Shown one piece after another: positions 44,660 to 53,522 of a stretch of DNA of 64,000 bases (position 1 is the stretch's first letter; each line of letters opens with the position of its first letter). A program made the position numbers and the translations under genes. Below the pieces are notes generated by a model. The model was given only the letters and a program-made list of their open reading frames with translations, was not told the origin of the DNA and did not search any database. Source of the DNA: Cytophaga aurantiaca DSM 3654 (GTDB lineage: Bacteria > Bacteroidota > Bacteroidia > Cytophagales > Cytophagaceae); the NCBI RefSeq assembly GCF_000379725.1, contig NZ_KB903623.1, forward strand, positions 97,251-161,250. Reading direction: 5' to 3'.

Positions 44660-45085
44660 ATGATCGTATACGTATCACGACAAGAGCATTTTAATGCTGC
44701 GCATAAATTATACAATCCGAATTGGTCGGAGGAGAAAAATGCTGAGATGTTTGGACCTTGTGCGAATGCAAATTGGCATGGACATAATTTTGATTTGATC
44801 GTAACCGTAAAAGGCGAACCAAGTCCGGATACAGGATTTGTGATAGATTTGAAAAAATTAAGTAAATTAATAAGAACAGAAATTACAGATAAGGTCGATC
44901 ATAAAAATTTGAATCTGGATGTGGATTTTATGATTGGTAAAATGGCAAGTACTGAAATTTTGGCATATGAATTCTGGAAGATATTGGCACCTGAAATTGC
45001 TGAGCTTTCAAATGGTAGAGGTGTGTTGCATTGCATTAAATTGTATGAAACTCCTCGTAATTATGTAGAATATTTTGGTGAATAA
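44660..45085 (+). CDS. 6-pyruvoyl-tetrahydropterin synthase / QueD family
   Basis: 141 residues. Zinc ligands His15 (EHFNAAH), His40 and His42 (WHGHN), catalytic Cys34 in GPCANANWHGH, and a late KLYETPRN. The Cys to first His spacing is five residues, as in PTPS-II enzymes of tetrahydrobiopterin synthesis; QueD enzymes have three. That suggests a pterin rather than queuosine role, but paralogues vary. Acts on dihydroneopterin triphosphate in the cytoplasm. Followed by lpxB after 50 bp. Confidence 0.9.
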   Translation: MIVYVSRQEHFNAAHKLYNPNWSEEKNAEMFGPCANANWHGHNFDLIVTVKGEPSPDTGFVIDLKKLSKLIRTEITDKVDHKNLNLDVDFMIGKMASTEILAYEFWKILAPEIAELSNGRGVLHCIKLYETPRNYVEYFGE

Positions 45086-45135
45086 TTTGCCGGATAAGGT
45101 TAATAAAATAATATTTAAATTTTTAAATCGATAGA

Positions 45136-46263
45136 ATGAAGTATTATTTAATATGTGGTGAACGTTCAGGTGATTTGCATGCTTCTAATTTAATTAAAGC
45201 ATTAAAAGCAAATGATTCAGAACTTAAAATAAGAGGGATTGGGGGCGATCTTTCAAAAAATGCGGGAATGAAATTGTATGCACACTATAAAGACATTGCA
45301 TTTATGGGATTTGTAGAGGTGTTTATGAATTTAATTACCATTGCTAAAGTCCTTCGTGAGACTAAAAAGGATATACTGACGTATAAACCGGACGCAATTA
45401 TTCTTGTAGATTTTTCAGGATTCAATATGAAGATTGCTTCTTTCTGCAAAGAAAATAATATTAAAGTATTTTATTATATCTCTCCCAAAGTATGGGCGTG
45501 GAATACAAAACGTGCTTATAAAATAAAACGTTTGGTTGATCATATGTTTGTGATTCTTCCTTTTGAAAAAGAGTTTTACGAACAGTTTGAATACAAAGTA
45601 GATTATGTTGGTAATCCTCTTCGGGATGCTATTTCAAATTTTGTTCCGAACGGAAATTTTTTACAAAAGCATCAATTGAATTCAGAGAAAAAGTTGGTGG
45701 CAATACTGCCTGGAAGCAGATATCAGGAGGTAACGATGCTTCTGGATCGAATGGTAGAGGTAGCTTTTGACTTTCCCAATGTACAGTTTGTGATTGCAGC
45801 CGTTTCAAATCTGGATTCAAAAATATACGAACCATACAAAAGAAATAATGTTAAAATTGTTACAGATGAGACCTATGATTTATTGCTTCATTCGCGTGCA
45901 GCAGTAGTCGCTTCAGGTACAGCAACGCTTGAAACCTGTTTGTTTAATGTGCCGCAGGTAGTGTGTTATCGTTTGAATTCCATTTCGTATCATATTGCAA
46001 AATCATTACTCAGCGTTAAATATATATCATTGGTAAATTTAATTGTAGACAAGCCTGTTGTGAAAGAATTAATACAGGGTGAATGTACTATTAAAAACAT
46101 ACATGCAGAACTTGAACAGCTGATACCTGAGACGCAATACAGAAAAGATATGATTGCAGGATATCAGGAGGTTTCAGGAAGAATTGGAGAAACAGGCGTT
46201 TCGCATAAGACAGCAAAGTTGATTACAGCGTATATGTCAACGGAAGCTGAAGTAAGTATTTAA
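45136..46263 (+). CDS. lpxB: Lipid-A-disaccharide synthase
   Basis: 375 residues, GT19 glycosyltransferase. Signatures: ICGERSGDLHASNLIKAL at the N terminus, GFVEVF, VDFSGFNMKIA, YYISPKVWAWNTKRAYKI, YVGNPLRDAI, LPGSRYQEV and the nucleotide-sugar motif VASGTATLETCL. Joins UDP-diacyl-glucosamine to lipid X in lipid A assembly. The rest of the lpx genes are not in the window. Ends before a strong terminator. Confidence 0.95.
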   Translation: MKYYLICGERSGDLHASNLIKALKANDSELKIRGIGGDLSKNAGMKLYAHYKDIAFMGFVEVFMNLITIAKVLRETKKDILTYKPDAIILVDFSGFNMKIASFCKENNIKVFYYISPKVWAWNTKRAYKIKRLVDHMFVILPFEKEFYEQFEYKVDYVGNPLRDAISNFVPNGNFLQKHQLNSEKKLVAILPGSRYQEVTMLLDRMVEVAFDFPNVQFVIAAVSNLDSKIYEPYKRNNVKIVTDETYDLLLHSRAAVVASGTATLETCLFNVPQVVCYRLNSISYHIAKSLLSVKYISLVNLIVDKPVVKELIQGECTIKNIHAELEQLIPETQYRKDMIAGYQEVSGRIGETGVSHKTAKLITAYMSTEAEVSI

Positions 46264-46282
46264 TATCTGATAGTTATTTAAT

Positions 46283-46322
46283 AAAAAATCCCTCAATTGA
46301 TTTATTCAATTAAGGGATTTTT
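46283..46322. terminator. Terminator between lpxB and the DUF2126 gene
   Basis: AAAAAATCCCTCAATTGA and TCAATTAAGGGATTTTT around a TTTAT loop; the flanking genes converge. Confidence 0.9.
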
Positions 46323-46348
46323 CATTTTTCGATACAATCAATTTCTGA

Positions 46349-49300
46349 TTATCTGTTCTTGTTTTTTGCTTTCCAACATTGACGCATGTCTAAGGTGTTC
46401 GGATATGCTTTGTTCGTTTCAATATTTGTAATGTCAAAATTACGAATATTCGGATTGACTTCAACCATATAGCGACCAATGGGAGTATTTGTTATGTATG
46501 AACCTGCAGGAACGGGATCTTGTGTATGAGCAGTATCCCAGAATCTTGAAACCCTTCTTGACTCCGCTTCATAACTGTTAATAGGGAAGGTGTCATAGCT
46601 TCTTCCGCCCGGGTGAGCAACATGATAGGTGCAACCTCCAATGGATCGGCTGTTCCATGTATCAATCAAATCGAATGTGAGCGGAGTATCAATACCAATC
46701 GTTGGATGCAAAGCAGAAGGTGGCTGCCAGGCTCTATATCTGATCCCACATACAAACTCTCCTTTGACAGGTGTGGGCTTTAACGGTACTTTAAAACCAT
46801 TACATGCTAAAATATATCTGGAGTCATTCATGTTAGTTAACTTAACCTGCAAACGTTCAAGAGATGAATCTACATAACGTGAAGTTCCTGAGCTCGACAT
46901 CTCTTCGCCCAATACATGCCAAGGCTCTATACCCATACGGATTTGAATCTCTACATCTTTGATGTGCACGGTACCATAATGCGGGAATCTGAATTCGAAG
47001 AAAGGTGCCAGCCAACTCATTTGGAAAGGATAGCCTGCATTGTTTAATTCCTGAACGATATCTTTCATGTCCTGCTCAACAAAATGCGGCAGCATGAATT
47101 TGTCATGCAGCTCTGTACCCCAAGGCACAAGCTCTTTCTCGTAAGGGGTTTTCCAGAACCAGGCAATCAATGTGCGAATCAATAACATTTGCACCATACT
47201 CATTTCTTTATGAGGTGGCATATCAAATGCTCTGAATTCAAGAATACCTAATCGTCCGCTTGATGAATCCGGTGAATATAATTTATCAATGCACAATTCG
47301 GCTCTATGTGTATTGCCTGTTATATCCGTTAGTAAATGGCGGAACAAACGATCTACAAGCCAGAAAGGTACATCACCATGTTTGGGAATTTGAGCGAATG
47401 CAATTTCCATCTCATACAATTTCTCATCACGGCCTTCATCAAAGCGTGGTGCTTGACTTGTAGGGCCAATAAATGCGCCTGAGAATAGATATGATAAGCC
47501 CGGGTGGTGTTGCCAGAATGTTATAATGCTTCTTAGCAGATCCGGTCTGCGAAGAAGAGGACTATCAGCAGGTGTTGAACCGCCAATGGTGATGTGGTTA
47601 CCGCCACCTGTTCCAGTATGTTTACCATCCTGCATAAATTTCTCTGTACCTAAACGAGATTTAAATGCTTCCTGATAAAGAACTTCTAAATTATAAGAAA
47701 GTTCTTTCCAATCTTTTGATGGATGAATGTTTACTTCAATCACACCAGGGTCTGGTGTCACAACTAACTTTTCTACTCGATTGTCCCGAGGTGGCTCGTA
47801 TCCTTCAATACGAACTGGGATCTGTAATTTTTCAGCAGTCGCTTCAATAGAAGCTAGTAAATCTAAATAATGTTCAACGTATTTTAATGGAGGAAGAAAT
47901 ACATAGATAATTCCATTGCGTTCTTCAACAGACAATGCTGTCTTTATAAGAGGAATGTAGTATAAAGGCTGAGACTCTTCTAAAACTTTCTCAACTTTTT
48001 TATGTTTTGAACCTTTATTTTCGTCTTCAGTTTTTTCATACTTTCTTCTTACAAAAGTGTCTTCGTGTTCCGTGATGGAGCCATATCTGGAACGGATTGT
48101 TGAAGAGTAGTCGTTTTGGATCGTTGGCAAATTCTCAAACAAACTGCGTTCTACTTCAAACGGCATGTATTCTGCCGCAAGCTTAGATAGTGCATCAAGC
48201 GGCAATCGTAATCCAATGGGTGAGTTTCCTGGCGTAAGGAAAATCTGATCACGTTTCATTCTCCACTTGCATGTTTTCCATGCGGATTTTGTATAACTCC
48301 ATTCAAGCGGCAATACAAATCCTGCTGGTTTGTCCAGCCCTTTATCTAAAAGCTGTGTAAGTGTTCTGCGTTCAATCGGATCTTTTAAATTGAATTTTAA
48401 TGGATCTAAATTGACAGGTATTTTACCTTCTGTCCATAGGAAATAAAATGTATCTTCATACACTGGAGATGCATCGGATTCCGGAACTGCTAAGAAATTC
48501 GTAAGTTCCAGCATGAATGCTTCTGCATCAATATGCGTATATTTTTTAGTAGAACTTTCTAGCGCAAGTAAACTTGCATTCTTCCACATAGGCAATCCAT
48601 CTTTTCTCCAGAAGAGGCCGTATTGCCAACGAGGTAAAGGTTCGCCCGGATACCACTTTCCTTGTCCGTAGTGTATCATACCACTAGGGCCGAAACATGC
48701 GCGCAAACGTAAAAGTAATTCGTGTGATAAGATTCGTTTCTCTACGCCGTCTGCATCTGTGTTCCATTGTGCGGACTCCATATCATCGATCGATACAAAT
48801 GTAGGCTCACCACCCATAGTCATGCGGGCGTCGCCTTGCAATAATTCATCATCAACAAATAAGCCCAAACTATTTATTGCAGCCCACTGTTCCTCTGAAT
48901 AAGGTTTTGTAACACGTGGATCTTCGTGGATACGTGTTACGGTATTTGAAAATGAAAATGTTGTTTCACAAATGCTGGTTGCACCCACAACGGGCGCAGC
49001 ACTTACATAATCGGGTGTGCATGCCAATGGGATATGTCCTTCACCTGCAAATAAGCCGGATGTTGGATCCAATCCAATCCATCCTGCACCAGGAACATAG
49101 ACTTCTGTCCACGCATGTAGATCTGTAAAATCTGCTACAGGTCCTGATGGGCCGTCCAGTGCTTCAACGTCGGCTTTTAATTGTACTAAGTAACCTGAAA
49201 CAAAACGTGCTGCTAATCCTAACTTGCGAAGCACTTGTACAAGTAACCATGCAGAGTCTCTGCATGATCCTAATAATAATTGGAGTGTAGTATCTGGCGT

Positions 49301-49801
49301 TTGAACACCAGCTTCCATACGAATGGAGTAATTAATGTCGTTATAAACTTTTTGATTGATGTAAACTAAAAAGTCTACGATCTCAACAGATTCTCTGCTT
49401 ACAGATTCCATCCACTTATCTAATAGCGGACCATCTTCTTTAACTTCAAGGTAGGGCGAAAGTTCTTTTATTAATTGACCTTGATAAGCAAAAGGGAATT
49501 TGCTCGAATATTCTTCAACAAAGAAATCAAAGGGATTTAAGACAACCATGTTGGCAATAACTTCCACTTCAACACTCAATTCTTTTGTCTGTTCGGGGAA
49601 AACAACTCGTGCTTGATAATTACCAAAGGGATCCTGTTGCCAATTGATGAAATGACTATCTGGACTTACCTTGAACGAATAGGCCTCAATGTGTGTACGC
49701 GAATGACTCGCAGGTCTTAGTCTGAACACATGTGGTGATAAGGTAACAAGCCTGTCGTAGGTGTAGGTCGTTTTGTGATTGATTGCTACTTTAATTGCCA
49801 T
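46349..49801 (-). CDS. Transglutaminase-like protein fused to DUF2126 amidoligase-like domain
   Basis: 1150 residues from the ATG at 49801 (MAIKVAINHKTTYTYD); an upstream extension to 49876 has no family character. The N-terminal transglutaminase_N plus catalytic domain (about 1-290) has Cys180 (GSCRDSAW), His229 (DLHAWTEVY) and Asp245 (GLDPTSG). The rest is DUF2126, with glycine-rich and acidic motifs (GDARMTMGGEPTFVS, GKWYPGEPLPRWQ, GTGGGNHITIGG, TGNTHRAELCIDKLYSP, RIGM-type EIQIRMGIEPWHVLGE). DUF2126 has been predicted to be an ATP-dependent carboxylate-amine ligase, so the pair may make or cut isopeptide links. In many genomes alpha-E and circularly permuted ATP-grasp genes are adjacent; not here. 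No signal peptide. Confidence 0.9.
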   Translation of the reverse strand: MAIKVAINHKTTYTYDRLVTLSPHVFRLRPASHSRTHIEAYSFKVSPDSHFINWQQDPFGNYQARVVFPEQTKELSVEVEVIANMVVLNPFDFFVEEYSSKFPFAYQGQLIKELSPYLEVKEDGPLLDKWMESVSRESVEIVDFLVYINQKVYNDINYSIRMEAGVQTPDTTLQLLLGSCRDSAWLLVQVLRKLGLAARFVSGYLVQLKADVEALDGPSGPVADFTDLHAWTEVYVPGAGWIGLDPTSGLFAGEGHIPLACTPDYVSAAPVVGATSICETTFSFSNTVTRIHEDPRVTKPYSEEQWAAINSLGLFVDDELLQGDARMTMGGEPTFVSIDDMESAQWNTDADGVEKRILSHELLLRLRACFGPSGMIHYGQGKWYPGEPLPRWQYGLFWRKDGLPMWKNASLLALESSTKKYTHIDAEAFMLELTNFLAVPESDASPVYEDTFYFLWTEGKIPVNLDPLKFNLKDPIERRTLTQLLDKGLDKPAGFVLPLEWSYTKSAWKTCKWRMKRDQIFLTPGNSPIGLRLPLDALSKLAAEYMPFEVERSLFENLPTIQNDYSSTIRSRYGSITEHEDTFVRRKYEKTEDENKGSKHKKVEKVLEESQPLYYIPLIKTALSVEERNGIIYVFLPPLKYVEHYLDLLASIEATAEKLQIPVRIEGYEPPRDNRVEKLVVTPDPGVIEVNIHPSKDWKELSYNLEVLYQEAFKSRLGTEKFMQDGKHTGTGGGNHITIGGSTPADSPLLRRPDLLRSIITFWQHHPGLSYLFSGAFIGPTSQAPRFDEGRDEKLYEMEIAFAQIPKHGDVPFWLVDRLFRHLLTDITGNTHRAELCIDKLYSPDSSSGRLGILEFRAFDMPPHKEMSMVQMLLIRTLIAWFWKTPYEKELVPWGTELHDKFMLPHFVEQDMKDIVQELNNAGYPFQMSWLAPFFEFRFPHYGTVHIKDVEIQIRMGIEPWHVLGEEMSSSGTSRYVDSSLERLQVKLTNMNDSRYILACNGFKVPLKPTPVKGEFVCGIRYRAWQPPSALHPTIGIDTPLTFDLIDTWNSRSIGGCTYHVAHPGGRSYDTFPINSYEAESRRVSRFWDTAHTQDPVPAGSYITNTPIGRYMVEVNPNIRNFDITNIETNKAYPNTLDMRQCWKAKNKNR

Positions 49802-50114
49802 ATGATAAAAGGGTAAAGGAGGGTTGTTCGTAAATGTTCGTTTTACTTTTATAAAGAAAGCATTTTTAAGTTTCAATACAAGAATTTTATAATCTATTCT
49901 TTAATTATATTGAATTAAAGCAGGTGAATAGTGAAAAAGTACAAAATAGTGGTCAGTTGTCAGTGCACAGTAAACTGTAGTAGTGGGTGGAGGTTAACCT
50001 TTACTTGTTGAAAGGAAAAGATGTTCTAGAAAAAATAAATAGTATAAACGAAAAAGCAGAAGAATAAATCTTCTGCTTTTGTCTTATTCAGTACTGTCTA
50101 CTGACAGCTGGCCA
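49802..50114. other. Intergenic region with repeat arrays and a terminator
   Basis: 313 bp without a credible gene. It holds the upstream region of the DUF2126 gene, a heptamer array at 49948-49975, a terminator hairpin at 50052-50080 and the inverted heptamer array at 50089-50116 that reaches into the M48 stop codon. Nothing else was recognised. Confidence 0.7.
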
Positions 50115-50116
50115 CT
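49948..50116. repeat. Inverted pair of heptamer arrays around a terminator
   Basis: Left array 49948-49975: AGTGGTC, AGTTGTC, AGTGCAC, AGTAAAC. Right array 50089-50116, read on the minus strand: AGTGGCC, AGCTGTC, AGTAGAC, AGTACTG. The two match closely as an inverted repeat, about 113 bp apart, with the hairpin at 50052-50080 inside. The right array overlaps the TAG stop of the M48 gene. Confidence 0.7.
50052..50080 (-). terminator. Terminator of the M48 peptidase gene
   Basis: AAAAGCAGAAGA (50052-50063) pairs with TCTTCTGCTTTT (50069-50080) around a 5-base loop; it lies downstream of the minus-strand stop at 50115. Confidence 0.8.
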
Positions 50117-51377
50117 AATTATGAATTCCCATTGCATCCAAACGTTGTGTTACCGGCGGATGCGAATAATGTAAAAAAACATAGGCCGGGTGTGGCGTAA
50201 GATTACTCAGATTTTTCTTGCTTAGATTTTTAAGTGCAACGCCTAAGTCTGCTGCACTAGATGTTTGTGCTGCAAAAGCATCTGCTTCGTATTCATTTTT
50301 TCTTGAAAGAAGATTTACAAGTATTCCCGTTACAGATGAAACAGGAGAGAAGAGTAAGCCGAATCCGATAAGATTTAATGCAATGCTGTTACCTGTTGCA
50401 CCCAATGCAATAGATAAGTTTTCGTTTTTGATTAATAGAGATAATAAAAACAAATACACACCAATTTGAAATACAGAAAGTACCATCATCTGTATGATGT
50501 GTTTCTTTTTGAAGTGACCGGCTTCGTGCGCTAGTATTGCGATAAGTTCAGGTATGGAATGTTGGTCAACTAACGTATCAAACAAGACAATTTTTTTCTT
50601 TTTTCCAAAACCAGAGAAAAAAGCATTGGCTTTATTCGATCTTTTAGAACCATCCATGATATAGATATTATCAACGGGAAAGTTCTCTTTTCTACAATAT
50701 GTTTGAATGGCATCCTTTAATTCTCCTTCACCTAATGGTGTTAGTTTGTTGAATAAAGGTAAAAGCAGACTTGTATAGAACATGTTCATGCAAACAATTA
50801 AAGCACTGATAATGATCCAGAAGATCCACCAGAAGGATGTGTCTAATTGTTGAATTAAAAATAACAGTAAGCTGATTACCAATCCGCCGATAATAATAGC
50901 CAATACATAACCTTTTAATTTATCTGTTATAAAAAGCTTGATCGTACTTTTATTGAATCCGAATTTTTCTTCAACAATAAATGTATTGTAGTATGAAAAT
51001 GGAGTAGAGAGCAGATCGCTTGCAATAAATAAAATGCCGAAGAAGATTAGATTGGATGCGTAAAAGCTGATACTACTTAAGCTAGTGGATTGGTTTATAT
51101 GGGCAGTTACAACATCGTATAAACCACCTAAATATCCTTGTGTAAGTAATACTAAATATAAGCCAAATTGAAAGAAGGATTCAATCTGTTCTATCTTTTC
51201 CTTTTCTTTTTGATACGCCTGCGACTTTTCATATTCAGCAGTTTCATATACACCTGCTACATTTGCCGGTAGTGGCGCATTTAAATTATTAATGTTTAAG
51301 TAATCTAAAATACGTTCTACAACAAAATCGAAAACAAGTATTCCAATGATCAGGTATTTTATAGTAATTGCATCCAT
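50115..51377 (-). CDS. M48 family zinc metallopeptidase (Ste24-like)
   Basis: 420 residues, several membrane helices and the zinc motif HEAGH in ELIAILAHEAGHFKKKH, with the third ligand Glu in KNEYEADAFAAQTS. Ste24/CAAX-protease-1 layout: peptidase_M48_N membrane part (about 1-210), then the catalytic domain. FSGFGKKKKIVLFDTLVDQH precedes the zinc motif as in the family. Degrades membrane or misfolded proteins at the inner membrane. Stand-alone gene. Confidence 0.92.
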   Translation of the reverse strand: MDAITIKYLIIGILVFDFVVERILDYLNINNLNAPLPANVAGVYETAEYEKSQAYQKEKEKIEQIESFFQFGLYLVLLTQGYLGGLYDVVTAHINQSTSLSSISFYASNLIFFGILFIASDLLSTPFSYYNTFIVEEKFGFNKSTIKLFITDKLKGYVLAIIIGGLVISLLLFLIQQLDTSFWWIFWIIISALIVCMNMFYTSLLLPLFNKLTPLGEGELKDAIQTYCRKENFPVDNIYIMDGSKRSNKANAFFSGFGKKKKIVLFDTLVDQHSIPELIAILAHEAGHFKKKHIIQMMVLSVFQIGVYLFLLSLLIKNENLSIALGATGNSIALNLIGFGLLFSPVSSVTGILVNLLSRKNEYEADAFAAQTSSAADLGVALKNLSKKNLSNLTPHPAYVFLHYSHPPVTQRLDAMGIHN

Positions 51378-51473
51378 AAGTATATGTATTAAAGTGTAAA
51401 ACTAACACAATTCTATTAGAAAAGTATTAGTTGTATATTGAAACTAAATGACTCTTTAATTAGTTCTTACATC

Positions 51474-51689
51474 ATGCCAACCTGCGGTTATATATGTCCT
51501 TCTTGCGGAGGCTCAGAAGTTATGGGAGATGGATCGCCATGTGTATGGTGTGGACCGCTAATTGCTATTCCGAAGGTGAAAACAGAGACACTTACAGATG
51601 AAGAATGGATGGATTCTGTACATTTTGGGAGTTGTTGTAGTGATCTGCCCGAAAATTCCTCAGAAGAAAGTGGAAAGATATCTGAATAG
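51474..51689 (+). CDS. Small cysteine-rich (zinc-ribbon-like) protein
   Basis: 71 residues from the ATG at 51474; a TTG 36 bp upstream is in frame. Cysteines are arranged as CGYICPSCGG, CVWCG and SCCSD, giving two CxxC pairs that could bind zinc. The C-terminal third is acidic and serine-rich. Lies between the M48 gene (divergent) and the convergent DUF4421-like gene. No family recognised; a real gene is supported by the cysteine pattern more than by context. Confidence 0.6.
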   Translation: MPTCGYICPSCGGSEVMGDGSPCVWCGPLIAIPKVKTETLTDEEWMDSVHFGSCCSDLPENSSEESGKISE

Positions 51690-51700
51690 TATCCATTAGG

Positions 51701-52765
51701 TTACATTCCCAGATACTTAGTAAATGTTTTTGCGTATACCTTTTTTAAAATGCCCGGTGCATTAAATCGATAACCAACATCAAGCGTTAATGCACCGAAT
51801 AAATTGCCTACTTTATAATCCCGGGTTTGAACCTGTATTTGATCTGCAGTAAATTTCAAGCCTGCATAAAACCGTTTTGAATGATAGCCTACTGCCATTT
51901 TTTCTTCAAAGAATGCCGTAATACTTGAGCTTTTATAAATAACGTTGTTGTTGTTGTCAATAAACTTATATCCTACAAAATCATAGGATAGAAAAAGCAT
52001 CATGGAAAAATAAATACGTTTAGCGATAACAACATTTAAACCCATGCCAGGTCCAATAACAAAAGAAGTATAATTTAACTGTTGAATACCATCTGAAACA
52101 GACGAAGTGTTTGTTAAGTTGATTAAACTTGAATCTGATTTTAATTGGTTGGAACTGAAAGAAGATTTCAGAATAAAACCAAAACGTGTTTTGAGTTGGT
52201 GTTCAGAAAAGTTGAATGAAGAAAGGTAGGAGTATTTTTTCCAACTGAAATTATATAAACCGGAAAGCATGTATTGCTTTGTATTTACATCACCGCGTTT
52301 TAAATAGGAAGAAGAATTCGTAGATGAATTATAAATGAGTGAATCGCTGTTATAAAAGCCATTTGTTTTCCGGTAATCAAAGCGAATAGAAAATCGGGTT
52401 TTTTGTGTGCCGATTGCAAAAGCTTTGAAATATGTTTTTCCATAGGTACTCGATTTGTCGGCTTCTACAGGAGCTCTGAAGCCAATGGCAGCGTAAATAC
52501 TTTTGTATGCTACAGTAAAACCAATAATACTTGCAAGGTTGGTTTTATATGTACTTTTTTTAATTGCAGAATCTTTTGGGGTAATTGTAAGAAAATTTAT
52601 TGGAGCAGCAATAAATAAACCTACCGTTAAATAGTTTTTGTAACTTTTAACAAAGTTTGTGTCCGCTCTTAGTTTTACTTTTCTTGCTGAATATTCTACT
52701 TGTTCCTGTGCATGAACAAGTGTGATAAAAAAAATGAAAGAGGAAAAAAATAAAACAACCCGCAT
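51701..52765 (-). CDS. Outer-membrane beta-barrel, DUF4421-like
   Basis: 354 residues. Signal peptide MRVVLFFSSFIFFITLVHAQ, then a long run of amphipathic aromatic strands (YKSIYAAIGFRAPV, KTRFSIRFDYRKTNGFYNSD, RFYAGLKFTADQ, FGALTLDVGYRFNAP) ending close to an aromatic C terminus. The motif order, with YGKTYFKAF near residue 110, resembles DUF4421 proteins. Likely an outer-membrane barrel of unknown cargo. Starts 8 bp after the rnc stop on the same strand, so it may be co-transcribed with acpP-fabF-rnc. Confidence 0.75.
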   Translation of the reverse strand: MRVVLFFSSFIFFITLVHAQEQVEYSARKVKLRADTNFVKSYKNYLTVGLFIAAPINFLTITPKDSAIKKSTYKTNLASIIGFTVAYKSIYAAIGFRAPVEADKSSTYGKTYFKAFAIGTQKTRFSIRFDYRKTNGFYNSDSLIYNSSTNSSSYLKRGDVNTKQYMLSGLYNFSWKKYSYLSSFNFSEHQLKTRFGFILKSSFSSNQLKSDSSLINLTNTSSVSDGIQQLNYTSFVIGPGMGLNVVIAKRIYFSMMLFLSYDFVGYKFIDNNNNVIYKSSSITAFFEEKMAVGYHSKRFYAGLKFTADQIQVQTRDYKVGNLFGALTLDVGYRFNAPGILKKVYAKTFTKYLGM

Positions 52766-52773
52766 GGCAGTAG

Positions 52774-53517
52774 TTATTTTAGATCCAATTCTTTACAAGC
52801 GATTTCTGCTGCGCTTTGCTCAGCTTTTTTCTTACTAAAGCCTATACCTTCGCCTTTGCTTTCATCAGCGATGCGTACCTCTGCTTTAAAAACTTTTTGA
52901 TGTCGGTGTCCACTTTCTTCCAGAATTACAAACTCCAGTTTCTTGTTTTCTTTTTGACACCACTCTAATAAAATACTTTTGAAATTTTTATTATTTTGAA
53001 TGATGGTTTCGACATCGATCTGATTATTTACAATTTTTCGTATGACAAATTTCTTTGCATTTAAAAAACCTTTATCCAGATAGATTGCACCAACTAATGC
53101 TTCAACAACGTCTCCATAAAGTGATTTGTGACCTTGCTTACCTTTTCTTCCATTAAAAATAACAAGATCGGAGAGGCCTAGATCTTTACCAACCTGGTTT
53201 AGAACTTCTCTGTTTACCATTCGGCTCCTTATTTCAGTAAGAAAGCCTTCATCTTTGAATGGGAATCTTTTAAAAAGATATTCTGCAACAACAGCACCTA
53301 AAATTGAATCTCCGAGATATTCCAGTCGTTCATAGGATTCTTTTACACCTGATTCATTTTCATCAGCGGCAGATGTATGCACAATTGCCATTTGATAAAG
53401 ATGCAGGTTTCCTGGCCACATACCAGTAACGTAGCGAATCTTTTGGGCGAGGATTTTATCCTCTTTTGATCTAAAGAGATTTCGGAGAAAGTTCAGTTGC
53501 TTAGTTAGCAATGACAA
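52774..53517 (-). CDS. rnc: Ribonuclease III
   Basis: 247 residues. Catalytic RNase III domain with ERLEYLGDSILGAVVAEYLF (acidic active-site residues) and GDVVEALVGAIYLDKGF, then a C-terminal double-stranded RNA-binding domain (SILLEWCQKENKKLEF, KAEVRIADESKGEGIGFSKKKAEQSAAEIA). Processes rRNA and structured mRNA. Lies 5 bp after fabF in the acpP-fabF-rnc order common in bacteria. Confidence 0.95.
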   Translation of the reverse strand: MSLLTKQLNFLRNLFRSKEDKILAQKIRYVTGMWPGNLHLYQMAIVHTSAADENESGVKESYERLEYLGDSILGAVVAEYLFKRFPFKDEGFLTEIRSRMVNREVLNQVGKDLGLSDLVIFNGRKGKQGHKSLYGDVVEALVGAIYLDKGFLNAKKFVIRKIVNNQIDVETIIQNNKNFKSILLEWCQKENKKLEFVILEESGHRHQKVFKAEVRIADESKGEGIGFSKKKAEQSAAEIACKELDLK

Positions 53518-53522
53518 AGCGA

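Noticed and set aside
49802..49876. Longer start of the transglutaminase-DUF2126 gene at 49876
   Set aside because: The added 25 residues have no similarity to the family, whose members begin with a MAIKV-like strand as at 49801.
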